Below are positions 51,908 to 62,000 of a DNA stretch of 64,000 bases, piece after piece. The notes beneath the pieces were generated by a model, which saw only the letters and a list, made by a program, of their open reading frames with translations, had not been told where the DNA came from and made no database searches. Numbering within the stretch: the first letter of the stretch is position 1; each line of letters opens with the position of its first letter. This stretch comes from UBA2040 sp041751955 (GTDB lineage Bacteria > Bacteroidota > Bacteroidia > Flavobacteriales_D > Crocinitomicaceae), in the NCBI GenBank assembly GCA_041751955.1, contig JBGSIB010000010.1, positions 25,663-89,662 of the forward strand, read 5' to 3'. The position numbers and the translations under genes were made by a program.

Positions 51908-53362
51908 ATGGCCAATTCCGAAATCAAGTCTTTTTCGTTCATATATGCTTTTTTGCCCATCCTTGTATTGATTGCTTTTCTTGGAGGAAATATCTATTTT
52001 TTCAAAGATGACGCAACGGGCGGGCCCAACCAAATTGCTTTATTGGTCACAGCGGCAGTAACCGTTTTATTGGCTAGACGTATTGGTTTTTCATGGAAAA
52101 GAATGCAAAAAGGAATGGTGCAAAGTATCAAGTCTGCTTTACCCGCAATTCTCATTTTATTGATGATAGGTGCATTAGCCGGAACTTGGATGATTTCTGG
52201 TGTCGTTCCAGCAATGATATATTATGGTCTTCAAATTTTAAGTCCAACATTTTTTCTAGTTGCCGCTTGTGTCATAAGTTCTATTGTTTCTGTCGCTACT
52301 GGAAGTAGTTGGACGACTGTAGCCACAGTAGGAGTTGCCCTTTTAGGTATTGGACAAGTAATGGGACTTCCCGATGGTTTGATTGCTGGAGCTATCATTT
52401 CTGGTGCATATTTCGGAGATAAAATGTCACCATTATCCGATACAACTAATTTAGCTCCTGCGATGGCTGGTACAGATTTGATCACACACATAAAATATAT
52501 GATGTACACTACTTTTCCAACAATGGCCTTAACGCTCATCATATTCTTTATCATTGGTTTTGGATATTCAGGAGAGACTAATAGTCAATCTATCAATGTC
52601 ATGCTGGATGCTATTGAGGAGAAATTTTGGATCAATCCTGTTTTATTTGCCGTACCCGGATTTGTCATCTTTTTAATTATTAAAAAGGTAGATGCTTTGC
52701 CCGCATTATTCCTGGGAACACTTTTGGGTGGTGTTTTTGCTATTATTTTTCAACCCCAGATTATAAAAGAAATTTGTGGAATTACTTCAAACTACGGAAG
52801 TGCGGCCTATGTGACTTTTGTGCAAACAATGGCAGATAAAGTGTCTATTGTTACGTCGCACGAACAAGTGAATGAATTGCTATCTACGAAAGGTATGTCA
52901 GGTATGATGAACACAATTTGGCTAATCGTTTGTGCCATGTGTTTTGGAGGAGTTATGGAAGCAACTGGTTTCTTAAGAAAAATTACCTCACTGATTATTC
53001 AAAGAGTCAAATCAACGGGATCACTTATCGCATCAACGGTAGGTACATGTCTTTTCTTTAATGCGACAGCTTCGGACCAATATTTGGCAATAGTCGTTCC
53101 GGGTAGGATGTTTGCTGAAACGTATAAAGAAAAAGGTTTAGCGCCAGAAAATTTAAGTCGAACATTGGAAGATTCTGGAACGGTGACATCAGTGCTTATT
53201 CCTTGGAACACCTGCGGGGCCTATCAAAGTGGTGTGCTTGGTGTGGCAACAGGCGATTATTGGATGTATTGCTTTTTCAATTGGATGAGCCCAATTATGA
53301 CCATGATCTATGGCTATTTCAATATTAAAATTAAGCGAATAAATACCGTAGGTAAAAATTAG
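51908..53362 (+). CDS. nhaC: Na+/H+ antiporter NhaC
   Basis: 484 residues, about 11-12 hydrophobic segments. Family motifs: VSVATGSSWTTVATVGVALL near residue 137, GAIISGAYFGDKMSPLSDTT near residue 161 (the G-D-K-x-S-P-L-S-D-T site typical of NhaC), and LFFNATASDQYLAIVVPGRM in the second half. It exchanges Na+ for H+ across the inner membrane, for sodium and pH homeostasis. The -7-like TATCTTTA at 51888-51895 lies just upstream, so it may have its own promoter besides the RND one. It is followed by ffh. Confidence 0.95.
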   Translation: MANSEIKSFSFIYAFLPILVLIAFLGGNIYFFKDDATGGPNQIALLVTAAVTVLLARRIGFSWKRMQKGMVQSIKSALPAILILLMIGALAGTWMISGVVPAMIYYGLQILSPTFFLVAACVISSIVSVATGSSWTTVATVGVALLGIGQVMGLPDGLIAGAIISGAYFGDKMSPLSDTTNLAPAMAGTDLITHIKYMMYTTFPTMALTLIIFFIIGFGYSGETNSQSINVMLDAIEEKFWINPVLFAVPGFVIFLIIKKVDALPALFLGTLLGGVFAIIFQPQIIKEICGITSNYGSAAYVTFVQTMADKVSIVTSHEQVNELLSTKGMSGMMNTIWLIVCAMCFGGVMEATGFLRKITSLIIQRVKSTGSLIASTVGTCLFFNATASDQYLAIVVPGRMFAETYKEKGLAPENLSRTLEDSGTVTSVLIPWNTCGAYQSGVLGVATGDYWMYCFFNWMSPIMTMIYGYFNIKIKRINTVGKN

Positions 53363-53427
53363 AGATTAGAAATGAAGAGGGGATAAATTTGTGCCATCGA
53401 ATTTCTGTATACTAACTTCATAATCCC

Positions 53428-53435
53428 TATCTTTG
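53428..53435 (+). promoter_or_regulatory. -7 box TATCTTTG of ffh
   Basis: Perfect TAnnTTTG, 22 nt before the ATG at 53458; no clear -33 TTG. Confidence 0.6.
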
Positions 53436-53457
53436 CGCTCCCAAAACGTATACATCC

Positions 53458-54804
53458 ATGTTTGAAAATTTAACGGACAAATTCGAGAAAGCCTTTAAAA
53501 TACTTAAAGGTCAAGGTCAAATTTCTGAAATCAATGTTGCTGAAACACTAAAAGAGGTGAGACGCGCATTGCTGGATGCCGATGTTAATTTTAAAACGGC
53601 AAAAGAATTTACAACTACAGTCAAAGAAAAAGCGCTTGGTCGTGATGTTCTTAAATCGGTTTCTCCAGGCCAATTGATGACTAAAATCTGTCACGAAGAA
53701 CTGACAGAATTGATGGGTGGAAACGAAGTTGAAATCAACATCAAAGGTGCTCCGGCAATCATTTTGATGTCTGGTCTACAAGGGTCTGGTAAAACGACTT
53801 TTTCTGGAAAACTTGCCAATTATTTAAAATCAAAAAAAGGAAAAAATCCTTTATTGGTTGCTTGTGATGTTTATCGTCCTGCAGCTATCGACCAATTGCA
53901 CGTTTTGGGTGAACAGTTGGGTGTTGAGGTTTATTCAAACAAAGAAGAAAAAAATCCTGTGGCCATAGCCACTGCAGCGGTGCAGTATGCCAAAGCAAAA
54001 GGATTCAACGTGGTTATTGTCGATACAGCTGGTCGTTTAGCGATTGATGAGGTGATGATGAATGAAATTGCCGCGGTAAAACAAGCTATACAACCTAGTG
54101 AGACTTTGTTTGTCGTAGATTCCATGACCGGTCAGGATGCAGTGAATACGGCAAAAGCATTTAATGATAAAATAGATTTTGATGGAGTTGTATTAACCAA
54201 ACTCGATGGTGATACTAGAGGTGGAGCTGCCCTATCTATAAAAACTATTGTCAATAAGCCTATAAAGTTTGTTGGAACTGGTGAGAAGATGGATGCTTTG
54301 GATGTCTTTTATCCAAAACGTATGGCCGACCGTATTTTAGGTATGGGAGACGTCGTGTCCTTGGTTGAAAAAGCACAAGAACAATTCAACGAAGAAGAGG
54401 CGCGTAAACTTCAAAAAAGAATCCAAAAAGATCAGTTTGATTTTAATGACTTCCTTTCTCAAATTCAGCAGGTGAAAAAGATGGGAAACATGAAAGACTT
54501 AGTTGGAATGATTCCGGGTGTGGGTAAAGCCATGAAAGATGTCGATATTCAAGATGATGCATTCAAACATATTGAAGCTATTATTTATTCTATGACCCCA
54601 ACCGAAAGAGCCAATCCAGGCTTAATCAATGGACAACGTAAAAATCGTTTGGCCAAGGGCAGCGGAACCAACATTCAAGAAGTGAATAAATTGATGAAAC
54701 AATTTGAAGACACTAAAAAAATGATGAAAATGATGTCTAATCCTAAAAATATGATGGGCATGATGAAACGAATGAAAGGAATGGGCGGGATGCCTGGAAT
54801 GTAA
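53458..54804 (+). CDS. ffh: Signal recognition particle GTPase Ffh
   Basis: 448 residues, the normal length. N domain (~1-90), G domain (~95-295) with G1 GLQGSGKTTFSGKLANYL, CDVYRPAAIDQLHVLG, G3 VDTAGRLAIDEVM and TKLDGDTRGGAALS, and the M domain with a methionine-rich end (MMKMMSNPKNMMGMMKRM). It binds signal sequences and 4.5S RNA and, with FtsY, brings ribosomes to the membrane. The start ATG has a perfect -7 box 22 nt upstream. No SRP RNA gene was seen beside it. Confidence 0.98.
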   Translation: MFENLTDKFEKAFKILKGQGQISEINVAETLKEVRRALLDADVNFKTAKEFTTTVKEKALGRDVLKSVSPGQLMTKICHEELTELMGGNEVEINIKGAPAIILMSGLQGSGKTTFSGKLANYLKSKKGKNPLLVACDVYRPAAIDQLHVLGEQLGVEVYSNKEEKNPVAIATAAVQYAKAKGFNVVIVDTAGRLAIDEVMMNEIAAVKQAIQPSETLFVVDSMTGQDAVNTAKAFNDKIDFDGVVLTKLDGDTRGGAALSIKTIVNKPIKFVGTGEKMDALDVFYPKRMADRILGMGDVVSLVEKAQEQFNEEEARKLQKRIQKDQFDFNDFLSQIQQVKKMGNMKDLVGMIPGVGKAMKDVDIQDDAFKHIEAIIYSMTPTERANPGLINGQRKNRLAKGSGTNIQEVNKLMKQFEDTKKMMKMMSNPKNMMGMMKRMKGMGGMPGM

Positions 54805-55497
54805 TGAATTAAAATTAAGCAAGTTGCCTATTTTTCAACACCTGTAATTTGATATCTTCTATTCGAATTCATTTTAATTTATCACATTCCGTTTTTTTTT
54901 AAATATATTTACTGACTTTTCTGTTTGTCTGGTTCTATAATAGAATCAAGTTCAGCAAAGGTAAAACAGTCGGCGATTTTATAAATGAATCACGATTTTC
55001 TTCTCAGCATAATCCGCACTACACAATAATTAATACTAGGACTATTAATTTTTTTGCTATGAGAGTAATTCATCATTTTGTCGCTGCAGTAAGTTCAAAA
55101 AAAATGTATTTGGACATCTTAGCTGTATTTTTCATTTTATCTCATGTAAAAATTGCAAGAAATATGAAACATATATTTTTGCATTCCAAAACACATTCAG
55201 ATATCTTTTATTGGTCACGTTCAATGTCAGGATTGACATCAGTATTTGACTTGTTTTCAGTCAGTAAACACCCAGATGGATTTGCGAATGAAACAGATTG
55301 TTCTATCTTTGAACGTAATGTATTGTTTTCAAGTAAAAATGCAATTAGCAATGTCGATGGTGTGAAAAACGACTCGAATTCTAGGATATTGCAATACGAT
55401 TTTGGATTTGAATTTTAAAAAAAAAAGGCTTTTAAAGCCAATGCCCTTCCTTTTTAAATAGGGAGTTTTTGATTTGTTAAATTAATTTTTTTAAAAA
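54805..55497. other. 693-nt AT-rich gap before the surface-protein cluster
   Basis: It holds one doubtful frame (55059-55418, listed separately). ATTAATA and TATTAAT form a 7-bp inverted repeat around 55028-55048. GGCTTT/AAAGCC (about 55429-55441) is a short palindrome followed by no clear T run. No ncRNA, terminator or strong promoter is recognised. Confidence 0.45.
55059..55418 (+). CDS. Doubtful ORF, 119 codons
   Basis: ATG-started frame in the gap between ffh and the first giant surface protein. The predicted protein has no signal peptide, membrane segment or recognised motif, and its composition is not typical of its neighbours (many Ser, Phe and His). It ends in HSKTHSDIFYWSR... GFEF-like sequence without family features. 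It may be spurious, or a decayed or lineage-specific gene. Confidence 0.25.
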   Translation: MRVIHHFVAAVSSKKMYLDILAVFFILSHVKIARNMKHIFLHSKTHSDIFYWSRSMSGLTSVFDLFSVSKHPDGFANETDCSIFERNVLFSSKNAISNVDGVKNDSNSRILQYDFGFEF

Positions 55498-58400
55498 ATG
55501 AAAATAAGAAAAGTTGAAGTTGAATCTGTAAAGTATAATTTGTTGAGTTCGCTTAAAAAATGTTTCGCTCTCGCAATACTATTTACTACGATGAGTTCGG
55601 GGTTAAATGCCCAAAGTCAAATCACGATGGATATGGTTTGGGTAGGTTCGACTGCAAATACCGCAGATTTCGATATTGTATTGACCAATACAGGAGCTAC
55701 AACATTAAAATTTAATGGTATAATTATCAGAGGACCTCATGCTCCAGTTGCGTCAATTAGCACGGGCGGAACAATATCTTGGAACGCTCTTAACAATAAT
55801 ACGAACCCAGCTTGGAACAATGGAACAGCAGGATGGCCTAACTTGGCATCTAATTTACCTTATTCGACTTCCACAGCATTTAATCTGAATTACAGTTCAA
55901 ATAACGTTTTTTTTACCAATGTCAATGCTCCGACTATTCCAACAGGAGCTGGAGGAATAAATATTGGTCGTTTTAGAGTTACTTTAACTGGAGGAACTTG
56001 GAATCCAAATTCTGAATTTGGTTTTACTTGGCATTCAACGGCTGCAGTAATTGCTTACGTGAATGGAGCGACGACGACAACATCAATTACAGGTGCTAAT
56101 ATTATTAAAACAGTTCCAGTTACTCAACCTTTAAATTCTGTGGCAGTAGGTTCAACTTCCGCTATTTTAAGTGGTTCTGCTTCTATTTGTGCAGGTGCTA
56201 CAACCAATTTAAGTGTTGCTATTGTAGGTGGAACATCTCCTTATACCTTAGTTTATAGCAATGGAACAAGCAGTTTCACTGTTTCTAACTATGTATCTGG
56301 AACGGGAATCCCAGTTTCTCCAACTTCAAATACCACATATTCTATTGTTTCTGTCAACGATGCCGCAACATTGATAGGAATTGGTAATTCTGGAACTCCA
56401 ACTGTAACGGTAAATCCAATAATCACGCCAGTTTTTGCTGGAATTCCATCATCGATTTGTGCGGGTGGATCCTATACTTTTCCAGCTACCTCCGATAATG
56501 GTATCTCTGGAACATGGTCGCCATCTTTGAATAATACAACAACGACAACGTATACCTTTACACCAAATTCGGGTTCTTGTGCTTCAGGTCCGATTACACA
56601 GTCAATTGCGGTGAATCCAATAGTAACAACTGTATTTACAGCTGTACCGCCTCAATGTGCAGGTGCTTCCTTTACATTGCCAACTACCTCCAATAATGGA
56701 ATAGTTGGAACATGGTCACCAGCCGTAAATAATACACTAACAACAACTTACAACTTTACTCCAAATGCTGGACAGTGTGGTACAACGGTGCTAATGACCG
56801 TTACGATAATTCCAAATCAAACACCGACTTTTACGCAAATTCCAGGGATTTGTACTGGTGGATCGTTTACGCTGCCTACCGTTTCTAATAATGGAGTAGT
56901 GGGTACTTGGTCGCCAGCGAATAACAATACAACGACGACGACATATTTATTCACTCCAACTGCAGGTCAGTGCGCTACAACAGCAACAATGACCGTTGGC
57001 GTTAGTGCGCCAACAGTCCCTTCGTTTACACAAATACCGGCTATTTGTGTCGGAGGTTCCTTTACATTACCGACAACATCCAATAATGGTATTACGGGTT
57101 CTTGGTCTCCAGCAATAAATAATCAGATTGGCACGCAATATACGTTTACACCGAATCCTGGACAATGCGCTGGACCAACTACTATGACTGTTTCTGTTAC
57201 GCAGTTAGCTACACCGTTCTTTGTTCAAATCGCACCAATTTGTGCTGGTTCGACTTATACTTTACCAACGACATCAACAAATAGTGTAACAGGTACATGG
57301 TCTCCAGCGATCAATGCGAACGTAACCACGACGTATACTTTTACGCCTTCTTCGGGTCAATGTGCTAATCCAGCAACGATGACTGTGAATGTTATAGTTG
57401 TGCCTGCACCGGTTAATATTTTAGCCATTAATGTTCAGGCCGTATCAGCAACTATCGCATGGGGTTCCATGTCTTTGCCTGCGGGTGGATTTTTCACAAT
57501 TGAATATCGCCCGGTTGGATCACCGACTTGGCTTTCAGGAGGAACTGCGTCCGCTTCATCTACCACGAAAATATTAACAGGTTTGTCTCAAGGAACTGCA
57601 TATGAAGCGAGATTAAGAGGGAATTGTTCAGCGAGTGCACCTGGTGCTTGGAGTAATTCAACTTTCTTTAATACGCTTGTTTCACCTTGTAATACTCCTC
57701 TAGTTTTGAATGCAGCAAGCAATACAGGTAACTCCGTTACTGTAACTTGGAACGCTATCCCAGGAGCATCTTGGTATGAATTTGAATATAAAGCCACAGC
57801 AAGCCCAACTTGGATCGCTGCTGGAACTCTGACTGGAACTGCGACAAGCAAAATATTCACAGGGCTTCTACCGTCGACTTCTTATGACTTTAGATCCAGA
57901 ACGTATTGTCCAAATGGGACGTATAGTCCTTGGTCAGCAACCTTGACCGCGATTACAGATCCATTAAACGGATGTTCGTTGCCTCCACCTGTCGTCGCAG
58001 CTGCTGTTTTGGGAACAAGTGCTACGGTGACTTGGCCACCAGTAGCAGGTGCTTCTTACTATGAGTTCCGTTATAAAGAAGCGAGTTCTTCTATATGGAT
58101 TTCCGGAGGTACAGCGAATCCAACTCAAACAACAAAATATTATACGGGTTTAACCGTAAACACTTTATACGATTTTGAAGGTCGTACTTTCTGTCCAAAT
58201 GGTGTCTCAAGTGCATGGGGATCTATTCAATTCCTAACTACAGGACTTGCGGGTTGTGAATTGCCAGCTATTTTAAATCCGACCGCAACAACCACTTCAG
58301 GTTCTATTGATATTTCTTGGGTAGCGGTTGCAGGTGCAACGCAGTATGAGTTCCAATATAAAGAAAGTGCTTCATCCACATGGATATATGGAGGAACTAT

Positions 58401-58821
58401 TGCAGGTACGGCAACATCTAAGATTTTCACAGGTTTATTGAACAATACAAGTTATGATTTCCAAATTAGAACATATTGTGCCTCTGGTGTCATCAGCGCT
58501 TGGAGTGCGACTGGAACATACGTGACGGATATTTCATTGGTAGGTTTAGAAGATTTATCTGTTTTGGAATATGCCATCGTATATCCGAATCCAACGGCTG
58601 GAATAATCAACATTAAATTTGATATGAAAGCTTCAAATGACGATACTGAATTTAAAATCATTGACGTAACGGGAAGAGTGATCCGTGAAGTTGAGTTTAT
58701 GACACAAGTTGGTTTGAATGAATTGACAATCGATTTAAGTGATTTAGCCAATGGAATGTACACGGTTTTGATGTTCAAAGATTCAGATTTAGTTTACACA
58801 TCACAGGTGAAAAAGAACTAA
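55498..58821 (+). CDS. Giant cell-surface protein: Ig-like repeats, FN3 domains, T9SS sorting domain
   Basis: 1107 residues. An extended signal peptide (~1-39, ending GLNAQ) leads to a beta domain (~40-210) and a Ser/Thr-rich region. Residues ~311-637 are five tandem ~65-residue repeats built on ICAGGSFTLPTTSNNGI, GTWSPA and TYTFTPNxGQCA; each has two Cys that could form a disulfide. Residues ~640-1020 are four FN3-like domains (for example WYEFEYKATASPTWIAAG, TSYDFRSRTYCPNG). The last ~85 residues form a type A sorting domain (IVYPNPTAGIINIKFD, IIDVTGRVIREVEF, LANGMYTVLMFKD). It should be an adhesin-like protein carried to the surface by T9SS. A strong terminator follows. Confidence 0.93.
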   Translation: MKIRKVEVESVKYNLLSSLKKCFALAILFTTMSSGLNAQSQITMDMVWVGSTANTADFDIVLTNTGATTLKFNGIIIRGPHAPVASISTGGTISWNALNNNTNPAWNNGTAGWPNLASNLPYSTSTAFNLNYSSNNVFFTNVNAPTIPTGAGGINIGRFRVTLTGGTWNPNSEFGFTWHSTAAVIAYVNGATTTTSITGANIIKTVPVTQPLNSVAVGSTSAILSGSASICAGATTNLSVAIVGGTSPYTLVYSNGTSSFTVSNYVSGTGIPVSPTSNTTYSIVSVNDAATLIGIGNSGTPTVTVNPIITPVFAGIPSSICAGGSYTFPATSDNGISGTWSPSLNNTTTTTYTFTPNSGSCASGPITQSIAVNPIVTTVFTAVPPQCAGASFTLPTTSNNGIVGTWSPAVNNTLTTTYNFTPNAGQCGTTVLMTVTIIPNQTPTFTQIPGICTGGSFTLPTVSNNGVVGTWSPANNNTTTTTYLFTPTAGQCATTATMTVGVSAPTVPSFTQIPAICVGGSFTLPTTSNNGITGSWSPAINNQIGTQYTFTPNPGQCAGPTTMTVSVTQLATPFFVQIAPICAGSTYTLPTTSTNSVTGTWSPAINANVTTTYTFTPSSGQCANPATMTVNVIVVPAPVNILAINVQAVSATIAWGSMSLPAGGFFTIEYRPVGSPTWLSGGTASASSTTKILTGLSQGTAYEARLRGNCSASAPGAWSNSTFFNTLVSPCNTPLVLNAASNTGNSVTVTWNAIPGASWYEFEYKATASPTWIAAGTLTGTATSKIFTGLLPSTSYDFRSRTYCPNGTYSPWSATLTAITDPLNGCSLPPPVVAAAVLGTSATVTWPPVAGASYYEFRYKEASSSIWISGGTANPTQTTKYYTGLTVNTLYDFEGRTFCPNGVSSAWGSIQFLTTGLAGCELPAILNPTATTTSGSIDISWVAVAGATQYEFQYKESASSTWIYGGTIAGTATSKIFTGLLNNTSYDFQIRTYCASGVISAWSATGTYVTDISLVGLEDLSVLEYAIVYPNPTAGIINIKFDMKASNDDTEFKIIDVTGRVIREVEFMTQVGLNELTIDLSDLANGMYTVLMFKDSDLVYTSQVKKN

Positions 58822-58861
58822 GAAAAACACGAATGAAAGAATAAGTTTTCAATAAAAATAG

Positions 58862-58897
58862 AAAAGCGGGACTCAAAGATGGGTGCCGCTTTTTTTG
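58862..58897 (+). terminator. Intrinsic terminator after the first giant surface-protein gene
   Basis: AAAAGCGG (58862-58869) pairs with CCGCTTTT from 58886; the inner ACTC/GGGT can extend the stem. A run of T follows. Confidence 0.88.
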
Positions 58898-58947
58898 TTG
58901 AAATAAAACAGTTATTAACTAAAAACAGGATAAATATTAATATATTG

Positions 58948-58978
58948 TTGCATAACAAACTTAATTTACTTAGTTTTG
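58948..58978 (+). promoter_or_regulatory. Promoter of the second giant surface-protein gene, TTG-N20-TAGTTTTG
   Basis: TTG (58948-58950), 20 nt, perfect -7 box TAGTTTTG (58971-58978). The ATG is at 59088, so the leader would be about 105 nt, unusually long for this window. Confidence 0.75.
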
Positions 58979-59087
58979 GAACTCTTGTTAATTTCTTCGC
59001 AAATAGGTTAATTAGACAAGATACTACACAATCAACATTTCTCGCTTCTACATAATTGTATTTATTTATTTACTTAATTAATTAATT

Positions 59088-62000
59088 ATGAATCAAAAAT
59101 TATGGTTTAATTCCATTGGTTATACGTTTGTAGCGTTGCTGATGGTTTTGTTCACCACCGTTGAGGCAGGTGCGCAAATAACGTACAGTCAAAATTTTAA
59201 CGCCGGAAATGGAGGTTTTACTGGATTCGTCACCTTCACGGGAAGCACCGCGTGCGGTGGAGCTGGCGGTGGTGTTCGGACTAATTTGTACAGTGGGAAT
59301 ACTACAGGGAATTTAACTAGTCCTTTAATAGGTACTTCTTTAGCCGGTTCAACTTCATTATCTTATGATTATAAGGTGGCGAATTGGTCTGCTAATACGA
59401 CAGGTACTCCTGTTGGTTGGGGCTCCTTTAATGTTCAATATGGTCCAACAGCAACTGGTCCTTGGACAACTTTAGAGACTGTTAATGATGCAAATCATGT
59501 CGTGTCTGGAACTTGTGCAACGAGAATGGTAACATTTACTCCCGCACCAGGAAATCTTTATGTTCGTTTTTCTGCTTCTTGGACAGGTGGTGACTACTAT
59601 TTGAATTTCGATAATGTCTCTGTAACAGAAACACCGCCGCCTCCTTGTTCAGGTGCGCCAGCTCCTGGTAACACAGTTTCAAGTGCTGCGTCGGTATGTG
59701 TGAATGAAGCTTTTGTATTGTCCCTTCAAAATGTCACACCAGGTTCAGGAGTATCTTATGCTTGGGAAAGTTCAACAGATGACTTCGCAACTGCGGGTAC
59801 GCCAATGGGTACTTCATCGACTCAATCTATTGCATCACAAACAGTTCCGACATACTATAGATGTACAGTTACCTGTTCTGGATCGTCAACATTAGCTCCA
59901 TCTGTTTTTGTTGATCAAAATGGACCAACTGCTTGCTATTGTGTGCCAATTGTTACAAATGGTTGTACAGACGGTGATGTTATCGCTCAAGTAATTCTGA
60001 ATACTCTGAATAACAATTCAGGAACAGGTTGTCCTAGTGGTTTAGCTGGATATTCGGATTATACAGCAGATCCTTTATTAACAACTACTTTAGTTGCAGG
60101 AAATGTTTACGGATGTCAAGTATGGGCTGGTCAATGGGGTGAAAATTATGCCGCATGGATTGATTTTAATAATGATGGTTTCTTTGACAATGTAACTGAA
60201 AAAATTGGGTTTACTACTTCAACTGTAGCTGGTTCTGGTTCAGTTGGCGTTTTAGGTTCAAGTGCAACTTTTCCAATAACTATTTCGTGTAATCCTATTC
60301 CTGGAACATACCGATTAAGAGTTCGAGCTCAGTTCGGAACAATCGGAAGTGCAATTACACCTTGTGGTTCTGCAGCTTATGGTGAAACAGAAGATTATTT
60401 GGTAACAATTGACCCACCACTTCCTTGCCCATCTCCAACTTTTTTAAGTGCCTCTAACCCAACAGATGTTTCTGTTGATCTTTCATGGACGGCAGGTTGT
60501 ACTGAGACAGCATGGAATGTTGAATATGGAGCAACTGGTTTTACACCAGGAACTGGAACTTTGGTTGCAGCCACTTCAACAACTGCAACAATAACAGGTT
60601 TGGCGTGTCAAACAGATTATGACTTTTATGTATATGCAGACTGTGGTGGTGCAGGAGGAAGTTTACCTTCGAATGTTGCTGCTTCAACTACGACACTTTG
60701 TCCTTGTATAGGAACGCCGGCTCCAGGAAATACAGAGTCTTCGTTAGCTTCAATTTGTGATGGTGGTTCGGTTTCTTTGTCTTTGCAAAATGATGTTTCA
60801 GCCGCTGGAATCACATACCAATGGGAAAGTTCTTCAGACGCTACCTTTACGGCGCCAGTCGCTCTAGGAACAGGATCAACCGAAACGGGAACGGTAAGTG
60901 GAGACACTTGGTTCCGTTGTACGGTTACTTGCTCTTTTAGTGCATCTTCTGCCACTTCTGCACCAGTTATGGTAGTCGCAGATGCGGTTTTGGGTGATGA
61001 TATGGCAACAGCTATATCCATCCCGTCTATTAATTGTTTAGATTCTGCATACATTGATACAGTAAATACTGGAATTGGATGCTATACTAATACATATTCT
61101 GGACAAGGAACGAATGATGTATGGTACATATTTACAATCGCTGCAACTACAACCGTGGAAGCATCAACATGTGCTTCTGGTTTTGATACTTACCTTCATT
61201 TATTGGATGGCACAGGTGCTAATATTTTCAGTAATGATGATAATGGACCGGTTTGTTCAGGTACAAGAGCATCTTTTAATCAGACTTTAGCAGCGGGAAC
61301 CTATTTCATAGTGGCCGAAGGTTTCAGTCAAAATAACGAAATCATTCTTAATGTCAGTACAGGTTCTCCTTGTAATGCATGTAACTACCCAATTGTTTTG
61401 GATAACTCAGTTACGACAACATCAACTTCTGGTGACGTAACGTTTACACCAAGTACTTTCCCTGGAATTGGTTGGTATGAGTTCCGTTACAGAGTATCGG
61501 GTGCTCCAACATGGACATTCGGTGGAACTTCAGGACCAGCAGCAACACATAAATTGATTTCTGGATTAAGTCCAGCAACCTCTTATGATGTTGAAGCGAG
61601 AGCAATGTGTACACAACAATATGGCGGGGCATGGTCTGCAACTGTAGTTTTCTCAACTCCAGTATTACAGGATTGCGCATTACCTCCAGCAATGTCAGCA
61701 GCTGCTTCAGGAACGTCAATCGCACTTTCTTGGCCAGCTGTAACGGGTGCTGCATGGTATGAATTCCAATATAAAGCGTCTTCTTCAGCTACTTGGTTGT
61801 CTGGAGGGTCTGCAGGAGCGGCAGCAACGTCTAAATCTTATGTTGGTCTATTGCCAGGTACGTCTTATGACTTCCAAGCTAGAACAATTTGCACCAACAA
61901 TATCCCAAGTGCATGGGGTGGAATGATTTCCGCTTCTACAGTTGCTTTGTCTGGTTGTGAGTTACCTCCAGTATTGGATTTGACAGCTGTTACTGCACCA

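Noticed and set aside
53363..53457. SRP (4.5S) RNA gene next to ffh
   Set aside because: The gap is only 95 nt and contains no GGAA-tetraloop hairpin of the expected type.
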